From: an uncultured Lachnospiraceae bacterium
GTDB lineage: Bacteria > Bacillota > Clostridia > Lachnospirales > Lachnospiraceae
DNA length: 64,000 bases
Direction: 5' to 3'
Assembly (NCBI GenBank): GCA_947631955.1
Contig: CANRNJ010000002.1
Span: forward strand, 1 to 64,000
Positions 34,561 to 44,095 of the stretch are shown here, in pieces (the stretch's first letter is position 1; every line of letters starts with the position of its first letter). The notes beneath the pieces are model-generated. The model was not told where the DNA came from, ran no database searches, and worked only from the letters and a program-made list of their open reading frames with translations. Made by a program: the position numbers and the translations under genes.

Positions 34561-36045
34561 ATGAAAATAACGAGCAAAGAACAATATCTTGCACAGATCG
34601 ACAAAGTGATCGCCCAAGGACCGTATAAAGACGACTGGACGTCACTCACAGACTTCGAGATGCCCCGTTGGTTTGAGAAAGCGAAGTTCGGCATCTTCAT
34701 CCACTGGGGGCTCTACAGCGTTCCCGCTTTCAACAATGAGTGGTACTCACGAAACATGTATGTACAGGGCTCTCCCGAATACGAACATCATATCAAAACA
34801 TACGGGCCGCACAAGGATTTCGGCTACAAAGATTTTATCCCCCTTTTTACGGCGGATAGATTCGATCCCGACTATTGGGCGGAAACGTTTGCCGCCGCGG
34901 GCGCCAGATACGTTGTGCCGGTAGCGGAGCACCATGACGGCTTCCAGATGTACGAAAGCGCTTTTTCCGACTATAACGCTGCTCAGATGGGACCTAAGCG
35001 CGATATCATCGGCGAATTGAAGACCGCCTTCGAGAAAAAAGGTCTGGTATTCTGCACTTCCACCCACCGGGCGGAACACCACTGGTTTATGGGCGTCGGA
35101 AAGGAATTTGAGAGCGACATCAAAGAACCCCTGAAATGCGGCGATTTCTACTGGCCGTCGGAAAAACAGCAGCCGGATTTTCAGGATCTTCATGCGAAGC
35201 CGCATCCCAGCCGGGAATTTCTGGAAGACTGGCTGTGCCGCACCTGCGAGATCGTCGACCGCTATCAGCCCAGAGTGCTTTACTTCGACTGGTGGATCCA
35301 GCATGAGGCTTACAAGCCCTATCTGCGCAAGATTGCCGCTTACTACTATAACCGCGGCGCAGAACTGGGATTTTCCGCCGCGATCTGCTACAAGCATGAC
35401 GCGATGGCGTTCGGCAGCGCTATCGTCGATGTGGAGCGTGGAAAATTCGCCGACTGCAAGCCCTATCACTGGCAGACGGATACGGCGATCGCGCGCAATT
35501 CATGGTGCCACACGACGTCCCTGATGTACAAGAGCAGCCATGAACTGATCTGCTATCTCATAGATGTAGTCAGCAAGAACGGCAATCTGCTTCTCAACGC
35601 AGGCCCGAAAGCGGACGGCACCTTTGCGGAGGAAGATCTGGCGATCCTTAAAGATATCGGCGCGTGGCTCCGGACAAACGGTGAAGCTGTATACGACAGC
35701 AAGCCTTGGCGCTATGCCGGTGAGGGTCCCACCAAGGAGATCGAAGGCCAGTTCAGCGACGGCTCCGCCGTTTCCTATACTTCTGAAGATTTCCGGTTCA
35801 CGGCGGGACACGGCTGCATTTATGTTTTCTGCCTGAATTACCCGGAAAACGGCAGACTGACCATCCGCTCCCTCTCGGAGTCAACGGACGCCAACAAACC
35901 TGCTTTCCACGGCATCATCAAGGATCTCTCCATACTGGGCTTTGCAGAAACGCCCGACTGGTCCTGCGACACGGAAGGTCTTCACATCCGGACAAAAAAT
36001 GTACACAGCGATATGCCGGTGGTCATAAAAGCGGCGGTAGAATAA
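34561..36045 (+). CDS. Alpha-L-fucosidase, GH29
   Basis: 494 aa. Family hallmark KFGIFIHWGLYSVPAFNNEW near the N-terminus, substrate-pocket His pair in VAEHHDGFQMY, and the nucleophile Asp in RVLYFDWWIQHEA (about residue 243). The domain LLNAGPKADG closes the catalytic barrel and a beta-sandwich follows. No signal peptide, so it acts on imported oligosaccharides, for example fucosylated xyloglucan fragments. The ribosome-binding site before 34561 is weak. The 3' end overlaps the convergent esterase gene by 23 bp. Confidence 0.9.
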   Translation: MKITSKEQYLAQIDKVIAQGPYKDDWTSLTDFEMPRWFEKAKFGIFIHWGLYSVPAFNNEWYSRNMYVQGSPEYEHHIKTYGPHKDFGYKDFIPLFTADRFDPDYWAETFAAAGARYVVPVAEHHDGFQMYESAFSDYNAAQMGPKRDIIGELKTAFEKKGLVFCTSTHRAEHHWFMGVGKEFESDIKEPLKCGDFYWPSEKQQPDFQDLHAKPHPSREFLEDWLCRTCEIVDRYQPRVLYFDWWIQHEAYKPYLRKIAAYYYNRGAELGFSAAICYKHDAMAFGSAIVDVERGKFADCKPYHWQTDTAIARNSWCHTTSLMYKSSHELICYLIDVVSKNGNLLLNAGPKADGTFAEEDLAILKDIGAWLRTNGEAVYDSKPWRYAGEGPTKEIEGQFSDGSAVSYTSEDFRFTAGHGCIYVFCLNYPENGRLTIRSLSESTDANKPAFHGIIKDLSILGFAETPDWSCDTEGLHIRTKNVHSDMPVVIKAAVE

Positions 36046-36850
36046 CTTCTTTTATCCACCGATACGCCAATTCCATCCAGTTATCACATTCGGGCTCGAT
36101 ACCGCCGCCGTCGCGCCCCATAGTGCGCTCGTCCGCCAGCCCAAGCCCGTGGCTGCCTTTGGCGTATAGATGCAGTTCTACGGGGATACCGTGACGGCGC
36201 ATCTCAAGCGCTAACAGGAGAGAATTTTCGGCCGGGACCAGACCGTCCTCGTTCGTGTGCCATATGAAAGCTGGCGGCGTATCCGCGCTGACCTGCTTTT
36301 CCAGCGACATCTCCTCTTTGCACTCCTCATAACGTTCCGCCAAGAGCGCCCTGAACGAGTCTTCATGCGCATATACGCCCGAAGTGATAACAGGATAATT
36401 TAAGATCATGCCGGACGGGCGGAGCATATCCGGAGAGGTCCCCAGTTCTTCTGACAGAAAGGGCCTTTTCCAAAACATTCCGAGGCTTGCCGCCAGATGT
36501 CCGCCCGCCGAGGACCCTTCCACCAATATCTTATCCGCATCCACATGCCACTTTTCAGCATTTTCCCTGATGATCTGCATGGATCTTCCCAATTCCGTCA
36601 GGGCGGTCGGATAGACCGCCGGAGCGACAGAATAGTATAAAACCGCAGCGTGAAAACCGTATGCATTCCATTGCAGCGCAAACATCTCCGCCTCTCTGTC
36701 CGACACAAACCGGTAACCCCCGCCCGGACAGATCAAGATCAACGGACGGCTGACCGCCGCGATCTCGTCCGACGGCGAGATCAGATAGGTGTTAAGTCTT
36801 GCCTGACCGCCCGAACCGTTTACATGAATCTCATAAGTTTCACAGATCAT
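36023..36850 (-). CDS. Alpha/beta-hydrolase, acetyl-esterase-like
   Basis: 275 aa. Oxyanion loop CPGGGYRFVSDREAE (about residue 43), nucleophile elbow EGSSAGGHLAAS (Ser at about 113), Asp in WHTNEDGLVP and His in KGSHGLGLADE. This is the pattern of small cytoplasmic carbohydrate esterases of the BD-FAE/Axe type. It is followed by no other gene on its strand until after the fucosidase. Its place beside GH29, GH31 and GH74 genes suggests deacetylation of plant glycan fragments. Confidence 0.85.
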   Translation of the reverse strand: MICETYEIHVNGSGGQARLNTYLISPSDEIAAVSRPLILICPGGGYRFVSDREAEMFALQWNAYGFHAAVLYYSVAPAVYPTALTELGRSMQIIRENAEKWHVDADKILVEGSSAGGHLAASLGMFWKRPFLSEELGTSPDMLRPSGMILNYPVITSGVYAHEDSFRALLAERYEECKEEMSLEKQVSADTPPAFIWHTNEDGLVPAENSLLLALEMRRHGIPVELHLYAKGSHGLGLADERTMGRDGGGIEPECDNWMELAYRWIKEVILPPLL

Positions 36851-36940
36851 TTTTTACTCCGTCCTTTCATCCAACACATTCCGTAAGAGCCGCGGCGCGG
36901 CACCGGCTGCCGCAGACAGCGCCCGGCCCGGCCCAATGTT

Positions 36941-39019
36941 TCAGTCTTGTGCGCCGTATATCTCGTACTGTTTTCCTTCCCGGATCATGACCGGGATCAC
37001 GGAAAGCGGCGCGGGCACCGTCACATAGTTTCCGCCCTCGTATACTTTCTTCGTGTACGCATCCGTCCAACGGCATCCTTCCGGCAGATATACCCTGCGT
37101 TCTCTCGCGCCCTCTTCCATCACCGGCGCGACCAGAAGGTCGGGACCGAACATATAGGCATCCTCGATCTCCCAGCTGGTCTTATCCTGCGGGAAATCAA
37201 AGAACAGCGGACGCATGACCGGAGCCCCTTTCTCGCTTGCCTGCCGCATACATTCCCGGATATAAGGCCGGAGCCTTTCCCGGATGAAAAGGAACCGTTT
37301 CAGGATCTCATAATTATCCTCCCCGAAACTCCAGACCTCGTTGTCCTGTCCGCTTGTAAGCTGACGCACGCCGTTTATATATTCCTGCTCTCTCTCGTAC
37401 CACGGCGAGCGCTCGCCGTGCATACGGAATACCGGACAGAAAGCGCCCCATGCAAACCACCGCACCAGAAGTTCCTTAAAGTGCGGATCGGAGATATCGC
37501 CTCCTAAGAATCCGCCGATGTCGCTGGTCCACCACGGGATCCCTGCCATTCCCATATTCAATCCTGCCTGAAGCTGTTCCCGCATGGAACGGAACGAGGA
37601 GTGGATATCTCCCGACCACGTCAGCACGCCGTATTTCTGGCTCCCCGCCCATGCGCAGCGCACCAGACTCAAAACTTCTTTCTCGCCCTCCGCGCGCAGG
37701 CCGTCGTAAAACCCTTTCGCATATCCCACCGGATAACGGTTGGAACATTGCAGGGCGCTTCCTTCGTAATAGCGGTAATTGTCGAAATCGTACGGCCCGT
37801 ACTCCGGCTCCGCCTCGTCTAGCCAGAAGCAGCGGATCCCCTTGCGGTAGTAATGATCTCTGCATTTTTCCCAGACATACTTCTGCGCGCCGGGGTGGGT
37901 CGCATCATAAAACACCGTGTTCCCCATCCATGTCATGTGGTTGGAATTGCCGCGGTCAGCGCTTACCAGATAACCTTTCTGCGCCATCTCGCCAAAGTTC
38001 TCGCTCTGTTCGTCAATGGTCGGCCACACCGACACGACCGTTTCGATGCCCATCTCTTTTAATTCCCTGACCATAGCCTCCGGATCCGGCCAATCTCTCG
38101 GCTCGAATTTGAATTCGCCCTGTCTGGTCCAATGGAAGAAATCGACCACGATGGCGTCCATCGGCAGCCCTCTTCTCTTGTGCTCCCGCGCCACAGCCAG
38201 CAGTTCGTCCTGACTGCGGTACCGCAGTTTGCATTGCCAGTAACCCATACCGTATTCCGGCATCATCGGCGTCCTTCCCGCCGCCAGAGAATACTGCTCC
38301 TCGATCTGTGCCGGCGTTTCTCCTGCCGTAATAAAATAATCCAGTTTTTTGGTGCTCTCCGCCGTCCACTCGGTTTTGTTGGTGCCGAACGCCGCCGTCC
38401 CGATGGCCGGATTGTTCCACAAAAAACCGTATCCCCGGCTCGATACGAAAAAGGGGACGCTTGCCTGACTGTTGCGGTGCGCCAGTTCCAAGACCGCACC
38501 TTTCTTGTTCATATGCTTCTCCTGATACTGCCCCATACCGAAGATCTTTTCATCGTCATAAGCCTCGAACCGCGCGCACAGCTTATAGTCGCTGCGGCCG
38601 GGATATGGCTTTAATTCTCTGGCATCCACCCGGAGCGGCACGCAGTAGCGGTTGATCCGGTTACGGTTACGCCAGTACTCTTCCGTCAGAAGTTCTCCTT
38701 TCCGGTTATAGAAGCTGATCCACCCTTCATGGGAGACCTTCGCCGTAATATTGCCGTTGGTCAGGCTGGCCTGTGTCCCGGTCTGATGATATTGGGCATA
38801 TTCTTCCGACCGATACCACGGATCCGTGACATCAACGGTTTCAAAAGCGATCTGCGCTTCGCAGTACGGCACTTTCTCCGTAAGCGCCCAGTCATTTGCA
38901 TCCATCACAGGCTCTTTCGTCATCCGGACGCGCAGGGAATTAGGACCCCACGGTTCGATCCAAACCTGACTTACGCCATCTCTTATGATCAGTCTGTTAT
39001 CCTGCTGTTCCAAATACAT
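36941..39019 (-). CDS. GH31 family glycosidase (alpha-xylosidase/alpha-glucosidase)
   Basis: 692 aa. N-terminal beta-sandwich, then a (beta/alpha)8 barrel with the nucleophile Asp in IRCFWLDEAEPEYGPY (about residue 420) and the acid/base Asp in GVLTWSGDIHSSF (about 480). No signal peptide. It lies 57 bp downstream of the GH74-like gene and is probably cotranscribed with it. Removal of alpha-linked xylose from xyloglucan oligosaccharides would fit this context, but the substrate cannot be read from sequence alone. Confidence 0.88.
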   Translation of the reverse strand: MYLEQQDNRLIIRDGVSQVWIEPWGPNSLRVRMTKEPVMDANDWALTEKVPYCEAQIAFETVDVTDPWYRSEEYAQYHQTGTQASLTNGNITAKVSHEGWISFYNRKGELLTEEYWRNRNRINRYCVPLRVDARELKPYPGRSDYKLCARFEAYDDEKIFGMGQYQEKHMNKKGAVLELAHRNSQASVPFFVSSRGYGFLWNNPAIGTAAFGTNKTEWTAESTKKLDYFITAGETPAQIEEQYSLAAGRTPMMPEYGMGYWQCKLRYRSQDELLAVAREHKRRGLPMDAIVVDFFHWTRQGEFKFEPRDWPDPEAMVRELKEMGIETVVSVWPTIDEQSENFGEMAQKGYLVSADRGNSNHMTWMGNTVFYDATHPGAQKYVWEKCRDHYYRKGIRCFWLDEAEPEYGPYDFDNYRYYEGSALQCSNRYPVGYAKGFYDGLRAEGEKEVLSLVRCAWAGSQKYGVLTWSGDIHSSFRSMREQLQAGLNMGMAGIPWWTSDIGGFLGGDISDPHFKELLVRWFAWGAFCPVFRMHGERSPWYEREQEYINGVRQLTSGQDNEVWSFGEDNYEILKRFLFIRERLRPYIRECMRQASEKGAPVMRPLFFDFPQDKTSWEIEDAYMFGPDLLVAPVMEEGARERRVYLPEGCRWTDAYTKKVYEGGNYVTVPAPLSVIPVMIREGKQYEIYGAQD

Positions 39020-39076
39020 ATAAGTACCCGCCTTTTTTCATCGTAGTAGTGTTTACCGACCCTCTCCAAGGTCTGC

Positions 39077-41455
39077 TTACGCCTGCCGCAGGATCCTGCG
39101 GCTAATGCCCTCATCCGCTGATCCGCCGCCGGACGGTTCCCCGTACAGCACGCCCCGGCTTCCCGTGCCGAGATAAAACCGTCCGTACACTCTGCTGTCG
39201 CCGTCCATACTGTTGATCTCTCCATACATCTGGCTGTCCGTGTTCAGACGGACATAGGTCTTCCCGTCGTCCACGGAGCGGTAGAATCCGTATACGCCGT
39301 CTATGACCGCCGCCGTATAGACCGCTTTATTTTCCGCCGCATAATCACCGCCCGGACGCCCTACGCCGAGTCCCATACGGTAAAAGATATCCCCCGGCGC
39401 GCTCAGCTTTAAGGCATGCACACTGTCGCTGCCTTTATCATAGTGAAGCTTCCAGAGGCCGCCCTCCTTTAACGCCATATAGAATACGCCCTGTCTGCCG
39501 CACTCTCCGCGCACCTCCACCTTGCTGGCGCAGTCGATAAGCGCCAGATTCACGTTGGGAAATTCCTGCGGAAGTTCACGCTGTATGTAGGTGAGCCCTC
39601 CGTCGACGCTCACATACAATTCCGCGTGTTCTCCGAACCCGTAGAAAAGGCTGCTGTCCATCCGGTCGGAAAAGACCTTCATGCCGCCGTCCGTTACAGG
39701 ATCCCCTTTTAGATCCATGACCCGGACCTGTTGGAAAGAGCGGCCGCCGTCCTTACTCACCACGACCATATCCACCGGAAGCCGTATCCCTTCCGCTACA
39801 GACCAGACGATCGTACTTTCATCCGGGGACAGCGCCGCCCATCCGCTGTTCACGTTGGGCTGCTCAATAGCGTGCAGCGCCGCGTCCAGTTTCGGAGTGA
39901 GGCCGAACGGCATAGGCAGCCTCTCAAAGGTCCTGCACTGGTCTTTCGACAGGATCAGTCCGCCCTTGGTCTTTCCCTTCCAGTTGCCCCTCGGCGTGAC
40001 CACCACGCAATTGGGATTTCGGTCGGAGTAGTCCGCGTTGATACAGGTGATATAACGGTTGCCCTCCGCATCGTCAAAGGAATTGTCGCAGGGCGTATCC
40101 AGATCCCGAAAAGCGAATCCGCCCAAATCTCCCAGTATATCGATCAGTTGGACTTCCCCTGACGGCGGACTGTATACATTGAGATGCACGGTCTCCTCCA
40201 GTCCGTCGCACCAGTCGCTGAAAACGACCGTGTCCTTTGTCAGGTCCGTCGTCCGAAAAACGCCCGTCCCGGTGTTGAACCACGCTTCCTTTGCATCAAA
40301 CGGATCGATCTTCAGATCGCTCAGCCAGTGGAGGATGGAATGACCGCCGTTGTAACAGGGTTTCATATAGGAAGCGCGAAAGTCCAGTCTGCCCACTTCC
40401 AGATCGTACAGGATCTCCTCCCATGTCTGACCGTAATCGAATGACCGGTATACGCTGTCCCCGTCTTCTTTGCTGATCGTGGAACAGGCGACAAGACCCG
40501 ACATCCCGGCAGCCGCATCGATACCGCCGAATCCGTACTCTAAGATCACGTTTCCGGAGCCTTCCATCATGCCGCTGAGTCCCGGCGTGATATCTTCCCC
40601 GGCGCCGAAGCGGATACCGCCGTCTTTCCGGATCGGATAGCGCACCACGCGCCCGCCGATCACGCTTCCGCCGTCACAGCTGTAGCCGTTCTCCAGTACA
40701 TAGGCGTTTCTGCCCATCACGGCAAATGTGACATACAGATATTTGTCGTCCATGGCATAGCGCTGTGCTACCAGACCCGCCATCTTAACACCATCGATCT
40801 CGCCGTCCGCAGGCTGCCACAGTTTTTCAAAAACCGCGCCTCCGTCATAAGACACATACAGGCTGTGGCCCCGCAGCCGCCCGCTGCGCCTGCTCGTCAC
40901 CCCGGCGCTGCCGATCAGAAGCGCTCCGCCGTCGTCGCTCATCCCTGCAAAAGTCAGATATTCTTCCGGGCACCCTTCGCATTTCTTCCAATGGGCCCCT
41001 CTGTCGCCGCTGACCCAGAGTCCTTCCTGCTGGCTTGCATAGTACAGCCTGTCGCTGTCTTTCTTATCCACGATCAGTCTGTCCGCGGTTCCTCTGCCGT
41101 TTAAGTTTCCGTGGATCAGGATCGGGAAATCATGGCACACGAAATGCTCGCCGTAATCGTCCGATACGGCGATCTTTCCCGCTCTCTCCTTATTGATCCC
41201 GCATGCGGCGTAGACCCTTTCGGGATGTTCGTCGTCCAGAGCCAGCGCGATTGGGAAAGTTTCGCTGATATCTTCCATCGTCACATGATCGATCAGGCTC
41301 TTCCACCGCTCGCTGTCCCGGTCAAACCGATAGATGCCTCCGATATCCGTCCTGAGGTAAAACACGTCCCGCGCCTTCTTATGGAAAAGAAACCCTGTCA
41401 CATAGCCGCCGCCCGGTATCGGCAGATTCCTGTATCGGTACTTTTCATGCTCCAT
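39077..41455 (-). CDS. GH74-like beta-propeller glycosidase (xyloglucanase-type)
   Basis: 792 aa. The start, NLPIPGGGYVTGFLFHKKAR and then YLRTDIGGIYRFD, is the family signature with a candidate catalytic Asp. Repeated S-x-D-x-G-x-x-W/F propeller motifs occur throughout (SVDGGLTY, SRDGGRSF-like, SVDDGKTYVRL), giving two seven-bladed propellers. There is no signal peptide, which is unusual because known GH74 xyloglucanases are secreted. ATG 41455 is chosen over a GTG three codons earlier; GGAAGG lies 10 nt upstream. It likely heads an operon with the GH31 gene at 36941 and the esterase. Confidence 0.82.
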   Translation of the reverse strand: MEHEKYRYRNLPIPGGGYVTGFLFHKKARDVFYLRTDIGGIYRFDRDSERWKSLIDHVTMEDISETFPIALALDDEHPERVYAACGINKERAGKIAVSDDYGEHFVCHDFPILIHGNLNGRGTADRLIVDKKDSDRLYYASQQEGLWVSGDRGAHWKKCEGCPEEYLTFAGMSDDGGALLIGSAGVTSRRSGRLRGHSLYVSYDGGAVFEKLWQPADGEIDGVKMAGLVAQRYAMDDKYLYVTFAVMGRNAYVLENGYSCDGGSVIGGRVVRYPIRKDGGIRFGAGEDITPGLSGMMEGSGNVILEYGFGGIDAAAGMSGLVACSTISKEDGDSVYRSFDYGQTWEEILYDLEVGRLDFRASYMKPCYNGGHSILHWLSDLKIDPFDAKEAWFNTGTGVFRTTDLTKDTVVFSDWCDGLEETVHLNVYSPPSGEVQLIDILGDLGGFAFRDLDTPCDNSFDDAEGNRYITCINADYSDRNPNCVVVTPRGNWKGKTKGGLILSKDQCRTFERLPMPFGLTPKLDAALHAIEQPNVNSGWAALSPDESTIVWSVAEGIRLPVDMVVVSKDGGRSFQQVRVMDLKGDPVTDGGMKVFSDRMDSSLFYGFGEHAELYVSVDGGLTYIQRELPQEFPNVNLALIDCASKVEVRGECGRQGVFYMALKEGGLWKLHYDKGSDSVHALKLSAPGDIFYRMGLGVGRPGGDYAAENKAVYTAAVIDGVYGFYRSVDDGKTYVRLNTDSQMYGEINSMDGDSRVYGRFYLGTGSRGVLYGEPSGGGSADEGISRRILRQA

Positions 41456-41539
41456 GCCCTGCACACCTTCCTTTCTTTGTCCTGCGGCAAAAATATATCC
41501 GTCCGGCTTCTCAAATTACACTTTCTTTTTTGCTATTTT

Positions 41540-41578
41540 TATAATAGTATAGAAATTAGAAATTGCATATAGAAATTT
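41540..41578. promoter_or_regulatory. Divergent promoter region with repeated motif
   Basis: A plus-strand TATAAT (41540-41545) precedes the yicI-like gene. TATAGAAATT occurs at 41549-41558 and again at 41569-41578, 20 bp (two helical turns) apart, between the divergent GH74 and GH31 genes. A binding site for an unseen regulator is plausible. No catabolite-response element is evident. Confidence 0.4.
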
Positions 41579-41599
41579 TTAATAGAATGGAGGGTCACT

Positions 41600-43942
41600 A
41601 TGAAATTTAACAACGGATGCTGGCTGTTAAAAGAGGGAATGGCGCGCTTTTCTCCTCAGGAAACAGCCGAGATACAGATTACGGACACGGAAGTGAGGAT
41701 CTGCGCTCCCACCCATAAGATCGTCGAGCGCGGCGACATGCTGGGCGGAGCCAATCTTACACTCCGCATCTCCTCTCCCATGCCGGACGTTATCCGCGTG
41801 CAGACCGATCATTATATGGGCGCGGTGCAGAAAGGACCGTCCTTTGAACTGAATCTGGCCGATCCCCAGAAACTTCAGGTAGAGGACACGGAGGACACGC
41901 TTACCGTGGCCAGCGGCTCCCTTTCTCTTGCGATCGGCAAGAAAAATTGGTGTATGCGCTATATGCGCGGCGGCGAAACGATCACCCAGAGCGCCGACAG
42001 GGATCTGGCCATGATAAAGACCAACTGGACGGGCGACTGCTACGACCTTGACGGCGACCTTCAGGATACCTTCATGCGCCAGCAGCTCTCCATCGGCGTG
42101 GGCGAACTGCTCTACGGCACCGGGGAACGTTTTACGCCGTTCGTCAAGAACGGTCAAACGGTCGAGATCTACAACGAGGACGGCGGCACAAGCACCGAGC
42201 AGTCCTATAAGAATATTCCTTTCTATATTTCCAACAGAGGTTACGGCGTTCTGGTCAATCATCCGGAGCGGGTTTCTTTTGAGTTTGCCACCGAGAATGT
42301 GACCAAGGCGGCCTTCAGCGTGGAGGGCGGGCATCTGGACTACTTCTTCTTCAACGGCCCCACGATGAAAGAAGTGCTGATGCGCTACACGGATCTGACG
42401 GGCAAACCTTCGCTCCCGGCGCCTTGGACCTTCGGCCTGTGGCTTTCCACATCGTTTACCACCGATTATGACGAGGCCACCGTCATGAGTTTTATCGACG
42501 GTATGCTGGACCGCGGTATCCCGCTCCGCACGTTCCATTTTGACTGTTTCTGGATGAAGGGCTTCCACTGGACGGATTTCATCTGGGATGCGGACGTCTT
42601 CCCCGACCCGGCCGGTCTTTTGTCCCGGATCAAGGCAAAGGGGCTGAATATCTGCGTCTGGATCAATCCTTATATCGGACAGGAGTCCGCGATCTTTGCA
42701 GAAGGAATGGAAAAAGGCTACTTTATCAAACGCCCGAACGGCGATGTCTGGCAATGGGATATGTGGCAGCCCGGCATGGCGCTTGTGGACTTCACGAATC
42801 CCCACGCATGCAGATGGTATCAGGACAAACTGCGCGGCCTTCTCAAGATGGGCGTGGACTGCTTCAAGACGGACTTTGGCGAGCGCGTCCCCGTCAACTG
42901 CGTATACTATGACGGTTCCGATCCGAAGAAGATGCACAACTATTATACATATCTTTATAACAAGACGGTTTATGATCTGTTGGAAGAAGAGCGCGGCAAG
43001 GGAGAAGCGGTGCTGTTCGCCCGTTCCGCTACGGTGGGAGGACAGAAGTTCCCCGTTCACTGGGGCGGCGACTGTTGGTCCGACTATGAATCCATGGAAG
43101 AGAGCCTGCGCGGCGGCCTGTCCCTGCTGATGTCAGGTTTTGGCTTCTGGGCGCACGACATCGGCGGTTTCGAGCACACTTCGACAGCCGACGTCTACAA
43201 GAGATGGGTGGCTTTCGGCTTACTGTCCTCCCACAGCAGACTGCACGGAAGCAGTTCCTACCGCGTACCGTGGGTATACGATGAAGAAGCGGTGGACGTA
43301 GTGCGTTCGTTCACCAGATTAAAGGCCGCTCTGATGCCGTACCTGTATAAGACCTCCATTGACACCTCCCGCTCCGGCGTACCTGTCATGCGCAGTATGG
43401 TGTTGGAATTTACCGGCGATAAGAACTGCAGTTATCTCGACAAGCAGTACATGCTGGGCGATAACCTGCTGGCCGCTCCGATCTTCAACGATAAGAGCAT
43501 CGGCTCCTTCTACCTTCCCAAGGGCACATGGACGGACTTCTTCACCGGAGAAACCGTTCAGGGCGGTGTATGGATCGAGAAAGAATATGACTATCTGCAT
43601 CTGCCTCTGATGGTCCGTGAAAACTCCATCGTGGCAATGGGCGCCCATGACGACAGACCGGACTATGACTATGCGGACGGCGTACAGCTCAATGTATACG
43701 CCCCGGTTGACGGACAGGCCGCCGAAACCGTTGTCTATGGCATGGACCAGAACGCGGACCTGCATGTATCTGTCTTAAAAGAAGGTTCCCGCATCACGAT
43801 CCAGGCAGACGGTTCGGGCAAGCCTTACACGGTATGTCTTGTCAACATGCAGGCAAAAACCGCTGAGGGCGCTTCTATCCGAGCAGAAGGAAACAATACG
43901 ATCCTGATGCCTGCCGCTTCCGTAATCGAAGTGACGCTGTAA
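41600..43942 (+). CDS. yicI: Alpha-xylosidase, GH31 (YicI-like)
   Basis: 780 aa, close to the family's usual 770-780. Nucleophile Asp in DCFKTDFGERVPVN (about residue 430), acid/base Asp in HWGGDCWSDYESM (about 493), and MSGFGFWAHDIGGFEHT. Releases alpha-xylose from the non-reducing end of xyloglucan oligosaccharides such as isoprimeverose. Cytoplasmic, no signal peptide. GGAGGG lies 6 nt before the ATG. Divergent from the GH74-like gene, with a shared regulatory gap. Confidence 0.93.
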   Translation: MKFNNGCWLLKEGMARFSPQETAEIQITDTEVRICAPTHKIVERGDMLGGANLTLRISSPMPDVIRVQTDHYMGAVQKGPSFELNLADPQKLQVEDTEDTLTVASGSLSLAIGKKNWCMRYMRGGETITQSADRDLAMIKTNWTGDCYDLDGDLQDTFMRQQLSIGVGELLYGTGERFTPFVKNGQTVEIYNEDGGTSTEQSYKNIPFYISNRGYGVLVNHPERVSFEFATENVTKAAFSVEGGHLDYFFFNGPTMKEVLMRYTDLTGKPSLPAPWTFGLWLSTSFTTDYDEATVMSFIDGMLDRGIPLRTFHFDCFWMKGFHWTDFIWDADVFPDPAGLLSRIKAKGLNICVWINPYIGQESAIFAEGMEKGYFIKRPNGDVWQWDMWQPGMALVDFTNPHACRWYQDKLRGLLKMGVDCFKTDFGERVPVNCVYYDGSDPKKMHNYYTYLYNKTVYDLLEEERGKGEAVLFARSATVGGQKFPVHWGGDCWSDYESMEESLRGGLSLLMSGFGFWAHDIGGFEHTSTADVYKRWVAFGLLSSHSRLHGSSSYRVPWVYDEEAVDVVRSFTRLKAALMPYLYKTSIDTSRSGVPVMRSMVLEFTGDKNCSYLDKQYMLGDNLLAAPIFNDKSIGSFYLPKGTWTDFFTGETVQGGVWIEKEYDYLHLPLMVRENSIVAMGAHDDRPDYDYADGVQLNVYAPVDGQAAETVVYGMDQNADLHVSVLKEGSRITIQADGSGKPYTVCLVNMQAKTAEGASIRAEGNNTILMPAASVIEVTL

Positions 43943-44007
43943 GACAGGGCGCTGAGAATAAGATCAGCCAAGAACAGGATCCTCCCGCCAAAATCTCAGG
44001 AGATCCG

Positions 44008-44049
44008 ATAAAAAACGGATCCGGCCGTCGTTGACAGCCGGGTCCGTTT
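44008..44049. terminator. Strong bidirectional hairpin
   Basis: AAACGGATCCGGC (44013-44025) pairs with GCCGGGTCCGTTT (44037-44049). On the minus strand a T6 run follows, making it the terminator of the spermidine-synthase-like gene; it also lies downstream of the yicI-like gene. Confidence 0.8.
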
Positions 44050-44095
44050 CTGCTGTAAGCCGGACAGCGCACATCCGGCCGGTTCTTCATTTTTA

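Noticed and set aside
41627-43060. 477-codon open frame on the minus strand opposite the yicI-like gene
   Set aside because: It is an antisense shadow of a strongly supported GH31 gene; the translation has no family features and is rich in His/Arg/Val as such shadows are.
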